From: Xanthomonas cassavae CFBP 4642
GTDB lineage: Bacteria > Pseudomonadota > Gammaproteobacteria > Xanthomonadales > Xanthomonadaceae
DNA: 64,000 nt
NCBI RefSeq assembly: GCF_000454545.1
Contig: NZ_CM002139.1
Location: forward strand, 3,410,901-3,474,900
Direction of reading: 5' to 3'
A program made the position numbers and the translations under genes. Positions 47,600 through 57,736 of the stretch are shown one piece after another (position 1 is the first letter of the stretch; each line of letters begins with the position of its first letter). The notes beneath the pieces are model-generated. The model had not been told where the DNA came from. It was given only the letters and a program-made list of their open reading frames with translations, and ran no database searches.

Positions 47600-48124
47600 T
47601 TACTGACAGGCCTTGCCTTCCATGGTTTGCTGCGCGGCGAACATCGGCACCTGCGGGATCTTGCCTGCGGCGGCCTGCTGCTTGGCATCTTCCAGATAGA
47701 TGCGCGACTGGCCTTGCCCATCCAGCTGCGGCTTGGCATCCACCGGCTTGCGCCAGACACGCACGACCGCCTGCTGGCTCGGACAGGTGGCGCTGGGGAC
47801 GCGGATCACATCGTTGAAGATCCAGCCGGATGCCACGCTGGGCGCGGCCTTGGCATAGTCCACGAAGCGTGCACGCGGCTGACAGGTCGGGCTGCTACGC
47901 ACCACCGAGAAGGTGTATGGCTGCGCAGCATTGCCGGTGAACACGCCTTCCAGACGCGCGCAGGCTTCCGGAATCTGGCGCAAGGTGTGTACTGCCCCAA
48001 CCGCCTGCGCGCTCCCGGGTGCACGCGCCTTCAGCTCCGGCGTGGGGTCTGCGGCAAACGCGCTGCCGGTGAGCAGCAGGGCGCTCAGCAGGACGGCATA
48101 ACCGCACGCGGCATGGTGGGACAT
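47600..48124 (-). CDS. secreted hypothetical protein
   Basis: 174 residues, not recognised. A Sec signal peptide (AVLLSALLLTGSAFA, cleavage near residue 23) directs it to the periplasm or outside. The mature chain has four Cys (in PEACARL, PTCQP, ATCPS and the C-terminal GKACQ), probably two disulfides, and PYTFSVVRSSP and AVVRVWRKPVD strands suggest a beta-rich fold. ATG at 48124 follows AAGGAG, so it is likely expressed. It lies opposite to and between pfp and hppA. Confidence 0.75.
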   Translation of the reverse strand: MSHHAACGYAVLLSALLLTGSAFAADPTPELKARAPGSAQAVGAVHTLRQIPEACARLEGVFTGNAAQPYTFSVVRSSPTCQPRARFVDYAKAAPSVASGWIFNDVIRVPSATCPSQQAVVRVWRKPVDAKPQLDGQGQSRIYLEDAKQQAAAGKIPQVPMFAAQQTMEGKACQ

Positions 48125-48372
48125 GGTCACTCCTTGGATCGCTCGATCGGATAGGCCGCAGGCTGTCACGCGGCAACTGAACGACATGCCAAAGCCGCGA
48201 TGCTGGCAGCCACGCACGCTGCGGCGCATACTCGGCCGCGATCCGGCCACTTGAACATCGCGACGCGCATTATGGCCCTTGCGGCCGTCGAGTTCGTATT
48301 CGCCGTCTACTCGTCGTGCATCGCCCCCCTGGTTCATCCCGACCGGATGACATCCATTCTCTGGGAGGGGTC

Positions 48373-50400
48373 ATGCTGGAACATTATGGGTTATCGCTTG
48401 CGCTGGGATGTGCGGTCTTGGCAATCGTCTACGGAATCGTGTCGGCGCGCTGGGTGGTGGCGCAGCCAAGCGGCAACGCCCGCATGCAGGAGATCGCCGC
48501 TGCGATCCAGGAAGGCGCACGCGCCTACCTCAACCGGCAATACCTCACGATCTCGATCGCCGGCGGGGTGTTGTTCGTGCTGGTCGGGCTGTTCCTGAGC
48601 TGGTACACCGCGATCGGGTTCGCACTGGGCGCAGTGCTCTCCGGGCTGGCCGGCTACATCGGAATGAATGTCTCGGTGCGCGCCAATGTGCGCACCGCCG
48701 AGGCCGCACGCCACGGGATCGGCAAGGCGATGGATGTGGCGTTTCGCGGTGGCGCGATCACCGGCATGCTGGTGGTGGGCCTGGGCCTGCTTGGCGTGGC
48801 CGGGTATTACGCCGTGCTGCAGCGCCTGGGGCTCCCGCTGGAGCAGAACCTGCATGCCCTGGTCGGACTGGCGTTCGGGTCGTCGCTGATTTCGATCTTC
48901 GCGCGCCTGGGTGGCGGCATTTTCACCAAGGGAGCGGATGTGGGCGCAGACCTGGTGGGCAAGGTGGAGGCCGGCATCCCCGAAGACGACCCGCGCAACC
49001 CGGCAGTGATTGCCGACAACGTGGGCGACAACGTGGGCGACTGCGCCGGCATGGCGGCGGACCTCTTCGAGACCTATGCGGTCACCGTGATCGCCACGAT
49101 GCTGCTCGGCAGCCTGACCCTGACCGAGACCGGGCCGCATGCGGTGCTGTATCCACTGGTGCTTGGCGGGGTGTCGATCATCGCGTCGATCGTCGGCGCG
49201 GCCTTCGTCAAGGTGAAGACGGGCGGCTCGATCATGGGGGCGCTCTACAAGGGCGTGATCGTCTCCGGCGTCCTGGCCGCACTGGCCTACTGGCCGATCA
49301 CCCAGGCGCTGATGCGCGACAACAGCCATGGCGCCACGTCGGTGTACGTATGCGCCTTGATCGGGCTGATCCTCACCGGCCTGATCGTCTGGATCACCGA
49401 GTACTACACCGGCACCCAGTACACGCCCGTGCAACACGTGGCATCGGCCAGCACCACCGGGCACGGCACCAACATCATTGCCGGCCTCGGCATTTCGATG
49501 AAGTCCACCGCACTGCCGGTGATCGCGGTGTGCGCCGCGATCTGGGGCGCGTTCCATTTCGGCGGCTTGTACGGGATCGCCATCGCGGCCACCGCCATGC
49601 TGTCGATGGCCGGCATGATCGTGGCGCTGGATGCCTATGGCCCCATCACCGACAACGCTGGCGGCATTGCCGAAATGGCCGAGCTACCGCCGGACGTGCG
49701 CAATATCACCGACCCGCTGGATGCGGTCGGCAACACCACCAAGGCGGTGACCAAGGGTTATGCGATCGGATCGGCGGCGCTGGCCGCGCTGGTGCTGTTT
49801 GCCGACTACACCCACAACCTGCAGGCCGCCAATCCGAACGAGGTCTTTGCCTTCGACCTGTCCGACCACACGGTGATCATCGGCCTGCTGATCGGCGGCC
49901 TGATTCCGTATCTGTTCGGTGCCATGGCAATGGAGGCCGTGGGCCGCGCGGCGGGCGCAGTGGTGGAGGAAGTCCGCCGCCAGTTCCGCGAGATTCCCGG
50001 CATCATGGCCGGCACCGCCAAGCCGCAATACGACCGTGCGGTCGACATGCTGACCCGCTCGGCGATCCGCGAAATGATCGTGCCCTCGCTATTGCCGGTG
50101 GTGGTGCCGATTGTGGTGGGGCTGTTGCTGGGGCCGCGCGCACTGGGCGGCCTGTTGATCGGCACGATCGTCACCGGCTTGTTCCTGGCCATTTCCATGA
50201 CCACTGGCGGCGGCGCCTGGGACAACGCCAAGAAATACATCGAGGATGGTCACTTCGGCGGCAAGGGCAGCGAAGCGCACAAGGCGGCGATCACCGGCGA
50301 TACCGTGGGCGACCCATACAAGGACACTGCAGGGCCAGCCATCAACCCGTTGATCAAGATCATCAACATCGTGGCATTGCTGCTGGTGCCATTGCTGTGA
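48373..50400 (+). CDS. hppA: membrane-bound proton-translocating pyrophosphatase
   Basis: 675 residues, about 16 TM helices. Pumps ions using PPi hydrolysis. PPi/Mg-binding [33 protein letters not shown]-like [16 protein letters not shown], and the C-terminal [18 protein letters not shown] are all present. [10 protein letters not shown] has Lys where potassium-dependent enzymes carry Ala, so it should be K+-independent and H+-pumping. ATG at 48373 follows GGGAGGGG. Together with PFP it lets cells save energy from PPi. Confidence 0.95.
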   Translation: MLEHYGLSLALGCAVLAIVYGIVSARWVVAQPSGNARMQEIAAAIQEGARAYLNRQYLTISIAGGVLFVLVGLFLSWYTAIGFALGAVLSGLAGYIGMNVSVRANVRTAEAARHGIGKAMDVAFRGGAITGMLVVGLGLLGVAGYYAVLQRLGLPLEQNLHALVGLAFGSSLISIFARLGGGIFTKGADVGADLVGKVEAGIPEDDPRNPAVIADNVGDNVGDCAGMAADLFETYAVTVIATMLLGSLTLTETGPHAVLYPLVLGGVSIIASIVGAAFVKVKTGGSIMGALYKGVIVSGVLAALAYWPITQALMRDNSHGATSVYVCALIGLILTGLIVWITEYYTGTQYTPVQHVASASTTGHGTNIIAGLGISMKSTALPVIAVCAAIWGAFHFGGLYGIAIAATAMLSMAGMIVALDAYGPITDNAGGIAEMAELPPDVRNITDPLDAVGNTTKAVTKGYAIGSAALAALVLFADYTHNLQAANPNEVFAFDLSDHTVIIGLLIGGLIPYLFGAMAMEAVGRAAGAVVEEVRRQFREIPGIMAGTAKPQYDRAVDMLTRSAIREMIVPSLLPVVVPIVVGLLLGPRALGGLLIGTIVTGLFLAISMTTGGGAWDNAKKYIEDGHFGGKGSEAHKAAITGDTVGDPYKDTAGPAINPLIKIINIVALLLVPLL

Positions 50401-50540
50401 GCAGCGCAGGCCACGCCGCCGGGATCCTCCGGTGGCTCGCGATGCAGACTACACGGCCGGCCACGGTACCCAGGTCGACACTCTGATCCAGTGCGGGGCA
50501 GCGAACTGCACCTGGCTCTGGCAGGCCTGCTGCCTGCAAT

Positions 50541-50578
50541 ATCCTGCGCCGGCTAACGGATGGGCTCCGGCGCAGGAT
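50541..50578. repeat. 12-bp inverted repeat after hppA
   Basis: ATCCTGCGCCGG (50541-50552) and CCGGCGCAGGAT (50567-50578), loop of 14. No T-run follows, so a plain terminator is unlikely. The rest of the 455-bp gap 50401-50855 contains no recognised gene. Confidence 0.6.
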
Positions 50579-50855
50579 GAGTTGCAGTTCAGTCGAGCGT
50601 TGGCCAAACCCGCACAGGACCTTGCGGTGGGCGTTGCAGCGACAACGGCGAGCGTATGACCAGCGCCTCTCGGGTTTTGCCGAGCCCGATGCCATACAGA
50701 ACCTGCATGGCATCGCCCCCTCCCCGCAACGCTGCACGCTGAACACCCAACGCCCGCCTGCCGGCAATGCAGTGACTCGCCTGCGAGCGCGAGCGCTGAC
50801 CGCCGTGCCGTGCCGGTCATCAATCCTCGAATAAGGCGATTCGCCTCGACGTTGA

Positions 50856-51338
50856 TCACAGACAGCCGATCAAGCCATCGTAGATCGGCGGCGCACCGCC
50901 GGGCAGCGGTTCGAACAGGGGGTTGGTCACGGCAAGCACGCGATACATCTCGTCCAGGCGGGTGCCGGCTTTCAGTGGCGCGATGCAACGCCAGACCCGG
51001 CTGTCCGAGCGCAGGTAGCCACTGCGTGGGTCGACGCTGACCTCGCTGGCGCCGAAGGTCCAGATGCAGCTACGCACCACGCCGGTGAGGCGATGGACCG
51101 AACAGCGAAAGCGCAGCGGCTGGTAGTCGCTGAACTCGCCACCGCAGAAGGTGTCGCCGCAGATGTTGTCGAAGTCACGGTCCAGCCGTTGCTCCAGATC
51201 GATGAAGGCCTCCCAGCCCTCTCCATTGGCCGGCCAGTCCACGGCGTCCACATAGGTCGGTGGCGGCGTTGCCGCGGCGGCGACAGGTGCGGTGAGCGAA
51301 AGCAGCAAGACGACGAGCAAGCGCGGGAGCCTGAGCAT
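50856..51338 (-). CDS. secreted hypothetical protein
   Basis: 160 residues, not recognised. Signal peptide LLVVLLLSLTAPVAAAA (cleavage near 22). The mature chain is acidic around EGWEAFIDLEQRLDRDFDNIC, has six Cys (CGDTFC, FRCSV, RSCIW, VWRCIA, IGCL) likely in disulfides, and ends DGLIGCL. Lies opposite to and between hppA and ppa. Different from the 174-residue secreted protein upstream as far as I can see. Confidence 0.75.
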   Translation of the reverse strand: MLRLPRLLVVLLLSLTAPVAAAATPPPTYVDAVDWPANGEGWEAFIDLEQRLDRDFDNICGDTFCGGEFSDYQPLRFRCSVHRLTGVVRSCIWTFGASEVSVDPRSGYLRSDSRVWRCIAPLKAGTRLDEMYRVLAVTNPLFEPLPGGAPPIYDGLIGCL

Positions 51339-51535
51339 GGCGGTTTCCGAACGGTGGATGAGCCTGCAGCGTGCGCCTCGGTGCCGACCCGCCGGGATCG
51401 GGCGGTTGCCAGCAATGGATGCAGGCTATGCCGTATTCGGCCGTCAGAACATTGCCTATTCAGTGTCGCTGCAGCGCAACAGCCGAACGCGTAGAATCGC
51501 GCTCCACACACAGCTGACGCCTCGGAGCTACGCGC

Positions 51536-52072
51536 ATGGGTCTTGAACTGGTCACCTCTGGCAAGAATCTGCCGGAAGAAATCAACGTTGTCATCGAAAT
51601 CCCCAAGGATTCCGAGCCGGTCAAGTACGAAGTGGACAAGGCCAGCGGCGCGATCTTCGTCGACCGGATCCTGTCGACCCCGATGCGCTACCCCTGCAAT
51701 TACGGCTATGTGCCCAACACCCTGTGCGGCGATGGCGATCCGGCCGACGTGCTGGTGGTGCTGCCACTGCCGCTGGTCCCGGGCTCGGTGGTGCGCTGCC
51801 GTCCGGTCGGCGTGCTGCGCATGAGCGACGAGGCGGGCAGCGATGAAAAGATCCTGGCGGTGCCGATCGAGAAGATCTTCTCAGGCTACGCGCACATCGA
51901 AGACATCAGCCAGGTCTCCAGCCACTGGATGGAGCGCATCGGCCATTTCTTCGAGCATTACAAGGACTTGGAGAAGGGCAAGTGGGTGAAGCTGGATGGC
52001 TGGGGCGGCGCTGCCGAGGCCAAGCGCATCCTGGTCGAATCGGTGGAACGCTATAATTCCGACGCGCCCTGA
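51536..52072 (+). CDS. ppa: inorganic pyrophosphatase (family I)
   Basis: 178 residues. Soluble Mg-dependent hydrolysis of PPi. [24 protein letters not shown] and the metal-binding [36 protein letters not shown] signature are clear; the C-terminal [24 protein letters not shown] is typical of bacterial enzymes. Start ATG at 51536. Hydrolyses the same PPi that Pfp and HppA use, so the three must be balanced against one another. Confidence 0.96.
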   Translation: MGLELVTSGKNLPEEINVVIEIPKDSEPVKYEVDKASGAIFVDRILSTPMRYPCNYGYVPNTLCGDGDPADVLVVLPLPLVPGSVVRCRPVGVLRMSDEAGSDEKILAVPIEKIFSGYAHIEDISQVSSHWMERIGHFFEHYKDLEKGKWVKLDGWGGAAEAKRILVESVERYNSDAP

Positions 52073-52109
52073 GCCGTTGGCCGTCACCTTGCTCCGTGAG
52101 CATGGAGCG

Positions 52110-52140
52110 ACCGGGATCACGCTTTTGCCGTGATCCCGGT
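52110..52140 (+). repeat. 12-bp inverted repeat after ppa
   Basis: ACCGGGATCACG (52110-52121) and CGTGATCCCGGT (52129-52140), 7-nt loop CTTTTGC. Strong stem 38 bp past the ppa stop, but no T-run after it. May stabilise the mRNA or cause partial termination before the HDOD gene. Confidence 0.65.
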
Positions 52141-52220
52141 GACCGCCGTCGGCAGATCGGGTACATTGCCGGACTGCGTTTGGCCGGCGCCTTGCCGCCG
52201 GTGACTTCTGGGGAAGTGTC

Positions 52221-53336
52221 TTGCGTATTCTGTTTGTTGGGGACGAAGCCAGCCTTCCGTCCGACCTGGTCGATTACGTCTCCGATCTCGGCGACCAATG
52301 GCAGGCGCAGCAGGTGGCCGATGGAAATTCGGCGATCGAGGCTGCCGCGTTGTCTCCGTTCGATGCGGTCATCGTTGCACCGACTCTGCCCGACCTGACT
52401 GCCGCCACCTTGCTGGGGCAGATCCGGACGCTGCGTCCGGACACGATCCGGATTGCATTGATCGATGCCCAGGATGGTCAGCGCACGCCGCCGGCCCGCA
52501 TCATCGGCGTGGCCCATCGCTTCCTGCCGATGCCGCTGGCGCCGGAAGTCCTGCTCGAAGCCGTCACCAGCCTGGAAGAGCTGCGCGACCTGCTCGGCAA
52601 CCCGCGCCTGCGTGCGGCCATCGGCCGGATCGAAAAGCTGCCGTCGCCGCCGCATCTGTATCTGAGCCTGATGCATGCACTGGAAGAAGACGATGGCGCC
52701 GATGCGGCCGACATCGCCAAGCTCATCTCGGGCGACCCGGCAATTGCAGCTAAGGTGCTGCAGCTGTGCAATTCGGCGTTCTTTTCCGGCGGCCGCAGCA
52801 TCACCGATCTGCGCACGGCCGTGACCCGCCTGGGCGTGGCGACGCTGCGCGACCTGGTGCTGGCGAGCGAAGTGTTCTCGGTGCAGACCCTGACCCCGGC
52901 CGAGCGCAGCGCGATGCAACGCCGCGCCCTGCTCTCCTCGCGTCTGGCGGCCAAGGTATTGCCACCCACCAGCGCGGAGCTGGGTTCCACCGCCGCGCTG
53001 CTGGCCGACATCGGCCTGCTCCTGCCCGGCGTGCGCGATGAGCGCGAGCCGCTGCCGGAAGGCGGCGACGAGCGCCTGGGCCATACCGAAGCCGGCGCCT
53101 ATCTGCTTGGCCTGTGGGGCCTGCCGATGCCGATCATCGAGGCAGTGGCTTTCCATCGCCACCCGCAGCGTTCCAGCCTGCGCAGCTTCTGGGTCACCGG
53201 CGCGGTACATGTGGCCACGGCACTGGCCAGCGGCGAAACTGTGGACGAGGAGTATCTGTCCAAGGTCGGCGTGATCTCCCGCCTGCCGACCTGGCGCGAA
53301 CAGGCCGACACCTTGCTGGGCCTTACCGAGGCGTAA
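52221..53336 (+). CDS. REC-HDOD signalling protein
   Basis: 371 residues from a TTG at 52221 preceded by GGGGAAG. N-terminal receiver-like domain (about 1-120; RILFVGDEA, FDAVIVAPTLPDLTAATLLGQIR, where the usual phospho-Asp position is Ala/Pro and so may not be phosphorylated) and an HDOD domain (about 135-330; DPAIAAKVLQLCNSAFF, RTAVTRLGVATLRDLVLASEVF, EAVAFHRHP). HDOD proteins act in c-di-GMP-linked stress and motility control in Xanthomonas. Last gene before a strong terminator. Confidence 0.87.
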   Translation: MRILFVGDEASLPSDLVDYVSDLGDQWQAQQVADGNSAIEAAALSPFDAVIVAPTLPDLTAATLLGQIRTLRPDTIRIALIDAQDGQRTPPARIIGVAHRFLPMPLAPEVLLEAVTSLEELRDLLGNPRLRAAIGRIEKLPSPPHLYLSLMHALEEDDGADAADIAKLISGDPAIAAKVLQLCNSAFFSGGRSITDLRTAVTRLGVATLRDLVLASEVFSVQTLTPAERSAMQRRALLSSRLAAKVLPPTSAELGSTAALLADIGLLLPGVRDEREPLPEGGDERLGHTEAGAYLLGLWGLPMPIIEAVAFHRHPQRSSLRSFWVTGAVHVATALASGETVDEEYLSKVGVISRLPTWREQADTLLGLTEA

Positions 53337-53372
53337 GCGGCGGCCGTCAGGGGCAGCGATCGAAGCAGCGAG

Positions 53373-53398
53373 AAGGCGCGATGGAATCGCGCCTTTTT
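53373..53398 (+). terminator. rho-independent terminator of the HDOD gene
   Basis: AAGGCGCGAT (53373-53382) and ATCGCGCCTT (53386-53395) form a perfect 10-bp stem with a 3-nt loop, followed by TTT-C-TTT. 37 bp past the stop codon. Confidence 0.85.
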
Positions 53399-53741
53399 CT
53401 TTGCCGCATTGCTGCCGCGTGATGACGTGCGTGGGATGGGCGATAGACGTTGCGGCTGAGCTCTGCCGTCAGGCGCCCCGCAACGGGCTATCCGCGGCGC
53501 TGGATTTAGACCTGGAACATCTGCGGTCCGAGCCAGACCGAGGGTTATGGCAGTCGGACTCGGGATTCCGTGGCCAGACGTCATAGACCATGCACGCAAA
53601 GGAGCTTTCGGCATGCGCTGGCAGGCTCCGGTTGCAGCTCGTCCAGCTCGGCCTGGCGCGTGCCAGCCCTCGGCACCACGGCAACCGTGGCGACTCACAT
53701 GCACAGGCCACACCTTGGACGCAGTCGACGACAGGCATAAA
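53399..53741. other. intergenic stretch without a recognised gene
   Basis: About 340 bp between two opposite terminators. No gene, heptad element or further hairpin recognised. Confidence 0.45.
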
Positions 53742-53763
53742 AAGCGGGCCTTTCGGCCCGCTT
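53742..53763 (-). terminator. rho-independent terminator of the second TonB receptor gene
   Basis: Arms 53742-53750 and 53755-53763 (AAGCGGGCC/GGCCCGCTT), 4-nt loop; on the minus strand TTTTTAT follows. It also has a weak T/C run on the plus strand and could act in both directions. Confidence 0.85.
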
Positions 53764-53786
53764 CTTCTTTCACGACGCTTCGATGA

Positions 53787-56684
53787 TCAGAAGCGCTGGT
53801 TGTACTGCACGAACAGGAAGCGGTCGTAATCCAGCATCGGATCGATCGCCGCGGTGCTGCTGTTGGTGATCGAGTAGGTCACCGGCGGCTGCTTGTTCCA
53901 GATGTTGCGGGCGCCGACGGTCACGCTGCCGTCCCACGGAGCCTGCCAGGTGACCGAGACGTCCTGGTAGGAGATCGAGCCCTTCTTGTTGGAACCGGTA
54001 CCGCCGCCCCAACCCGGGTTCGGGGTCTGGTAGTTCGGGTCGTTGCACTCGATGCCTGCCGATGCATCCCAGCAGTAATCGCGGAAGCCGCCGTAGTAGC
54101 GCAGGTTCCAGTTGGCCGACAGCGAACCCAGCGACCAGTCCAGACCCAGGGTGGCGCGCACGCGTGGGAAGTTCCAGTAGCCAGCGTAGTTGGCCCAATC
54201 GGCACCGGCTTCGGCCTGCGACTTGTAGGTCGCCAGGTAGTTGGTGTCCAGGTTGACGGCAAACTTGCCGTAGGCGGTTTCGGGCATGCGATAACGCACG
54301 CCGAAGTTGTAGCCTTCGGTTTCCAGACGACCCAGGTTGACGTTGCCGCGGCTCAGCGTGGTGACCTGGCCGGTGACCGCATCGCGACTGTAGTCGGCGC
54401 AGTAGCTGGCCAGGTTGTTGAGGTAGCAGTTGTTCAACACATCATTGGCCGACAGCGCGGTGATGATGTTGGAGATCGAAATGCGGTACCAATCCAGCGA
54501 GAAGTCCAGGCCCTGCACCCAATGCGGGCTGTACACCATGCCCACGGTCCGGGTGATGCTGTATTCCGGCTCCAGCTCTGCATTACCCACGCCCGAATTG
54601 AACGGCGCATTGCCCTGCACATCACGACGCGTGACCGGATTGCCGGCGCTGTCGGTCTGACGGAAACCCGCCGGCAGGCCTTCGGCGGTGCAACGTGCAG
54701 CAACGCCGGCGGTACCCAGCGAACCGAAGGTCGCGTCGCACGGATCGGTGAAGGTATCGAAGGTCTGCGAGCCGCCACCGAAGGTGTCCGACAGCGTCGG
54801 CGCACGGAAACCGGTGCCGTAGGTACCGCGCACCAGCAGGTCGTCGATCGGCTTCCAGGTGAAGCTGAACTTGCTGTTGGTGGTGTCGCCGAAGCGGCTG
54901 TAGTTGCTGTAGCGCGCAGCCACGTCGAACGATAGTTCCTTGGCGCCCGGCAAATCCTTCAGCACCGGAATCAACAGCTCCAGGTAGGCTTCGTTGGTCT
55001 GGTAACGACCCTCGGTGGCCTGTGCCGCCAGGTCGGTGGTGTAACCGGCGCTGGACAGCTGGTCCGGATAGTCGTAACCGCTGATTTCGCGGTGCTCGAC
55101 GCCTGCAGCGAAGCCCAGCTCACCGGCCGGCAGGTCGAACAGACCACCGGTGACGTTGGCGGTCCACTGCTTGCTCAGGCTCTGCTGCGTGGCCTGGCCC
55201 AATGCATTGATGTACTGCAGCGCGTTCGGCGTGGAAGCCGACGGGCCGCCCAGGATATTGAACGGGGTGCACTGGCCCAGCGCATTGCTGGTACCCAGCG
55301 CGATCGGGGCTGCTGCGGTACCACACTGCACCTGACCCTGCGCATTGAGGAACGAGGGACCCAATGCCTTCTGCAACGCCAGCAGGTTGATGTTGCCGCG
55401 CGAAACCTGCGTCACATCGTATTTGTTGTAGTTGAAGCCCACGTCCCAGTTCCAGCCGTGGCTTCCGACGTCGAACACGCCTTCCAGCGCTGCATCGAAG
55501 TGCAGGGTCTTGACGTTGCTTTCGGTGGTGCGCGGCAATTCAACCGTACGACGGAACCAGCTGGTGATGTCCTGGCCAACCGGGTTGTAGTAGCTGCTGC
55601 CACTGATGGCGACCGGGAACTGCGGCTGCGACGAGGCCTGCAGCGGGTAGCCGGCGATCTGACGGTTCGAGTCGCGCTCGGAGTACATCGCGGTCGACTT
55701 GAAGGTCAGGCTGTCGGTCAGGTTGTAGCTGCCGGTCGTGAAGATCGACTTGTTGCGGCTGGACTGCTGCAACATCATCTGGTCGACGGAATTGAAGTAA
55801 TCGTCGGTGGTGATGTCGTTGTGGTAGTTGGCCAGATTGCGTGAATCCGCACCCACGCCCTTACCGTCGAACGAACCGGTGTGGTTGAGGATGTAGGTCT
55901 GGTCGTTGGAGGTGAAGCGACCCCACGGGCCGGTCGCGCTCAGGCCATCTTCGATGTGGTTCGGACCGGCCGAGTAACGGGTCAGCGTGCGATCCTTGGC
56001 CCATACCGGATCTTCGTTGGTGTAGTTGACGCCAAACACCAGCGAGGAGCGGTCGGTGGTGGTGCCGGCAGTGAAGGAGTACTGCTCCTTGGAACCGTCG
56101 CCACGACCGTTCTGGCCGAAGTACGCCGAGGCTTCTGCACCGTCGTAGTTCTGACGCAGGATGATGTTGACCACACCGGCCACGGCGTCGGAGCCGTAGA
56201 TCGCCGAGGCGCCGTCCTTCAGGACTTCGATGCGCTCGATCAGCGAGCTCGGGATGGTGGACATGTCGGTCAGGCCGGACAGGCTGGACAGGCTGCTGGT
56301 CCAACGCTTGCCGTTCACCAACACCAGGGTACGGTTCTCGCCCAGGTTGTACAGATTGACGTACTGGCCGCCCTGTTCCGGGTCGGAGGTCAGCACGGCA
56401 GCCTTGCTGTAGGTCTGCGTGCCGGCAATCGACAGGTTCTGGAGGATGTCGCCGACGCTGACCAGGCCGGACTTCTGAATGTCCTGCTGGGTGACGGTAA
56501 AGACCGGCTGTGCGGTTTCGACGTCGACCGAGCGGATGCGCGAGCCGGTGATTTCGATGCGGTCCAGGGTCGTGGTCGACGGGGCGGACTGCTCTTGTGC
56601 ATTGGCGGCAAAAGCCGGCGTCAACGCGATCGCAATACCGGCGGGCAACAGGCCCAGCCGCACTGCGGAGGTGCGAAGGTTCAT
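53787..56684 (-). CDS. TonB-dependent receptor
   Basis: 965 residues. Signal peptide about 1-29 (GIAIALTPAFAANA), TonB-box-like DRIEITGSRI, plug domain (about 55-180; NLGENRTLVLVNGKRW, IERIEVLKDGASAIYGSDAVAGVVNIIL) and barrel with GTGFRAPTLSDTFGGGSQ and a C-terminal FVQYNQRF. This organisation matches Xanthomonas receptors related to FecA/BtuB-like or iron/carbohydrate uptake receptors; the substrate is not known. ATG at 56684 follows GGAGAG. Same strand as AraC and winged-helix regulators upstream. Confidence 0.92.
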   Translation of the reverse strand: MNLRTSAVRLGLLPAGIAIALTPAFAANAQEQSAPSTTTLDRIEITGSRIRSVDVETAQPVFTVTQQDIQKSGLVSVGDILQNLSIAGTQTYSKAAVLTSDPEQGGQYVNLYNLGENRTLVLVNGKRWTSSLSSLSGLTDMSTIPSSLIERIEVLKDGASAIYGSDAVAGVVNIILRQNYDGAEASAYFGQNGRGDGSKEQYSFTAGTTTDRSSLVFGVNYTNEDPVWAKDRTLTRYSAGPNHIEDGLSATGPWGRFTSNDQTYILNHTGSFDGKGVGADSRNLANYHNDITTDDYFNSVDQMMLQQSSRNKSIFTTGSYNLTDSLTFKSTAMYSERDSNRQIAGYPLQASSQPQFPVAISGSSYYNPVGQDITSWFRRTVELPRTTESNVKTLHFDAALEGVFDVGSHGWNWDVGFNYNKYDVTQVSRGNINLLALQKALGPSFLNAQGQVQCGTAAAPIALGTSNALGQCTPFNILGGPSASTPNALQYINALGQATQQSLSKQWTANVTGGLFDLPAGELGFAAGVEHREISGYDYPDQLSSAGYTTDLAAQATEGRYQTNEAYLELLIPVLKDLPGAKELSFDVAARYSNYSRFGDTTNSKFSFTWKPIDDLLVRGTYGTGFRAPTLSDTFGGGSQTFDTFTDPCDATFGSLGTAGVAARCTAEGLPAGFRQTDSAGNPVTRRDVQGNAPFNSGVGNAELEPEYSITRTVGMVYSPHWVQGLDFSLDWYRISISNIITALSANDVLNNCYLNNLASYCADYSRDAVTGQVTTLSRGNVNLGRLETEGYNFGVRYRMPETAYGKFAVNLDTNYLATYKSQAEAGADWANYAGYWNFPRVRATLGLDWSLGSLSANWNLRYYGGFRDYCWDASAGIECNDPNYQTPNPGWGGGTGSNKKGSISYQDVSVTWQAPWDGSVTVGARNIWNKQPPVTYSITNSSTAAIDPMLDYDRFLFVQYNQRF

Positions 56685-56732
56685 CAATCTCTCCAGGGTT
56701 CGTTAGTGGCGCGTTAAGCGCCCCCGTGCAAA

Positions 56733-57626
56733 TTACGATTGCGTGAACGCCGTCGCTTTGCGCGTCACGCTACGTGGCTTTGCCGAATCTGGCGGATTGG
56801 TCGTCTGGTCCCGGTAACGCGATGCGGAGACCCCGAAGCGCGCGCGAAACGCACGCGCAAAACTGCAGCAATTATCGAAGCCGCTGGCGGCCGCAACCTC
56901 ACCGATCATCATCGATGTGTCGCGCAACAGATCGGAGGCGCGCTCCAGTCGCAGGCGCGCCGACAATGCCTGTGGGCTTTCCTCGTACAGGCTCTGAAAC
57001 GTCTTGGAGACATACCAGCCGGAGAAGTTGGTCAGCTGCGCCAGCTCGCTGATGCGCACGACGCGATCGCTGTTGCCTTCCAGGTAGAGCCGGGCGCGCT
57101 GCATGCGACCGAAGACCTGGCGGCGACGGCTGCGTGAGCGACCTGGGCACCGCTGCTCCTGCTCGATGAAGTCGCGCTGCATTGCCGCCAGGTGCAGCAA
57201 CAGCGGGCGTGCAGAGGCACAGCCACTCTGCACTGCCGCGTTGCGCCACAGCCGCAATGCAATACGCAGATCGCTGCGTGACAGGTGGCTGCGCCCCGGA
57301 TACAGCGTGGCATCGGTTAACTCGGCCAGGGACTGCAGACTGTCGCCGTCGAGACTGACGCCGACGCACAGCGCGCTCCGGTCGGCCTGCACGGTGGGGT
57401 GCGAGTCCTTGTCGAAGGCAATCCAGTCGCCGGCACGCAGGCGGAAACGTCCTTCCTTGGATTCCACCCATGCGCGTCCGCGCAACTGCACCCACAGCGT
57501 GAACGTCGCAGACGTGGTGCGGATGCTGCCCAGCCGCGAGACTGCCAGACCTGTGGTCGAGGTCGATTCGCTGGCACCATCCAGTGACAGTGCGAGGCCG
57601 CGATCGGCAATGATGACCTGTTGCAT
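56733..57626 (-). CDS. AraC-family transcriptional regulator
   Basis: 297 residues. N-terminal cupin-like sensory domain (about 25-110) with LRGRAWVESKEGRFRLRAGDWIAFD; C-terminal double helix-turn-helix (about 175-275) with SELAQLTNFSGWYVSKTFQSLYEESPQALSARLRLERA and IGEVAAASGFDNCCSFARAFRARFG. 48 bp upstream of the TonB receptor gene on the same strand, so it probably controls that receptor and may be controlled by its ligand. Inducer unknown. Confidence 0.9.
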   Translation of the reverse strand: MQQVIIADRGLALSLDGASESTSTTGLAVSRLGSIRTTSATFTLWVQLRGRAWVESKEGRFRLRAGDWIAFDKDSHPTVQADRSALCVGVSLDGDSLQSLAELTDATLYPGRSHLSRSDLRIALRLWRNAAVQSGCASARPLLLHLAAMQRDFIEQEQRCPGRSRSRRRQVFGRMQRARLYLEGNSDRVVRISELAQLTNFSGWYVSKTFQSLYEESPQALSARLRLERASDLLRDTSMMIGEVAAASGFDNCCSFARAFRARFGVSASRYRDQTTNPPDSAKPRSVTRKATAFTQS

Positions 57627-57736
57627 GTTGGCAGCCCTGTGTACAAAAGAGGGCGCAGTGTTTTGCCGAATCTGGCGCGAATCAGGAAGTTCTGACGAAA
57701 CTGTGCCGAAATCGCTACGAAACCTTTCCGAAAAAT

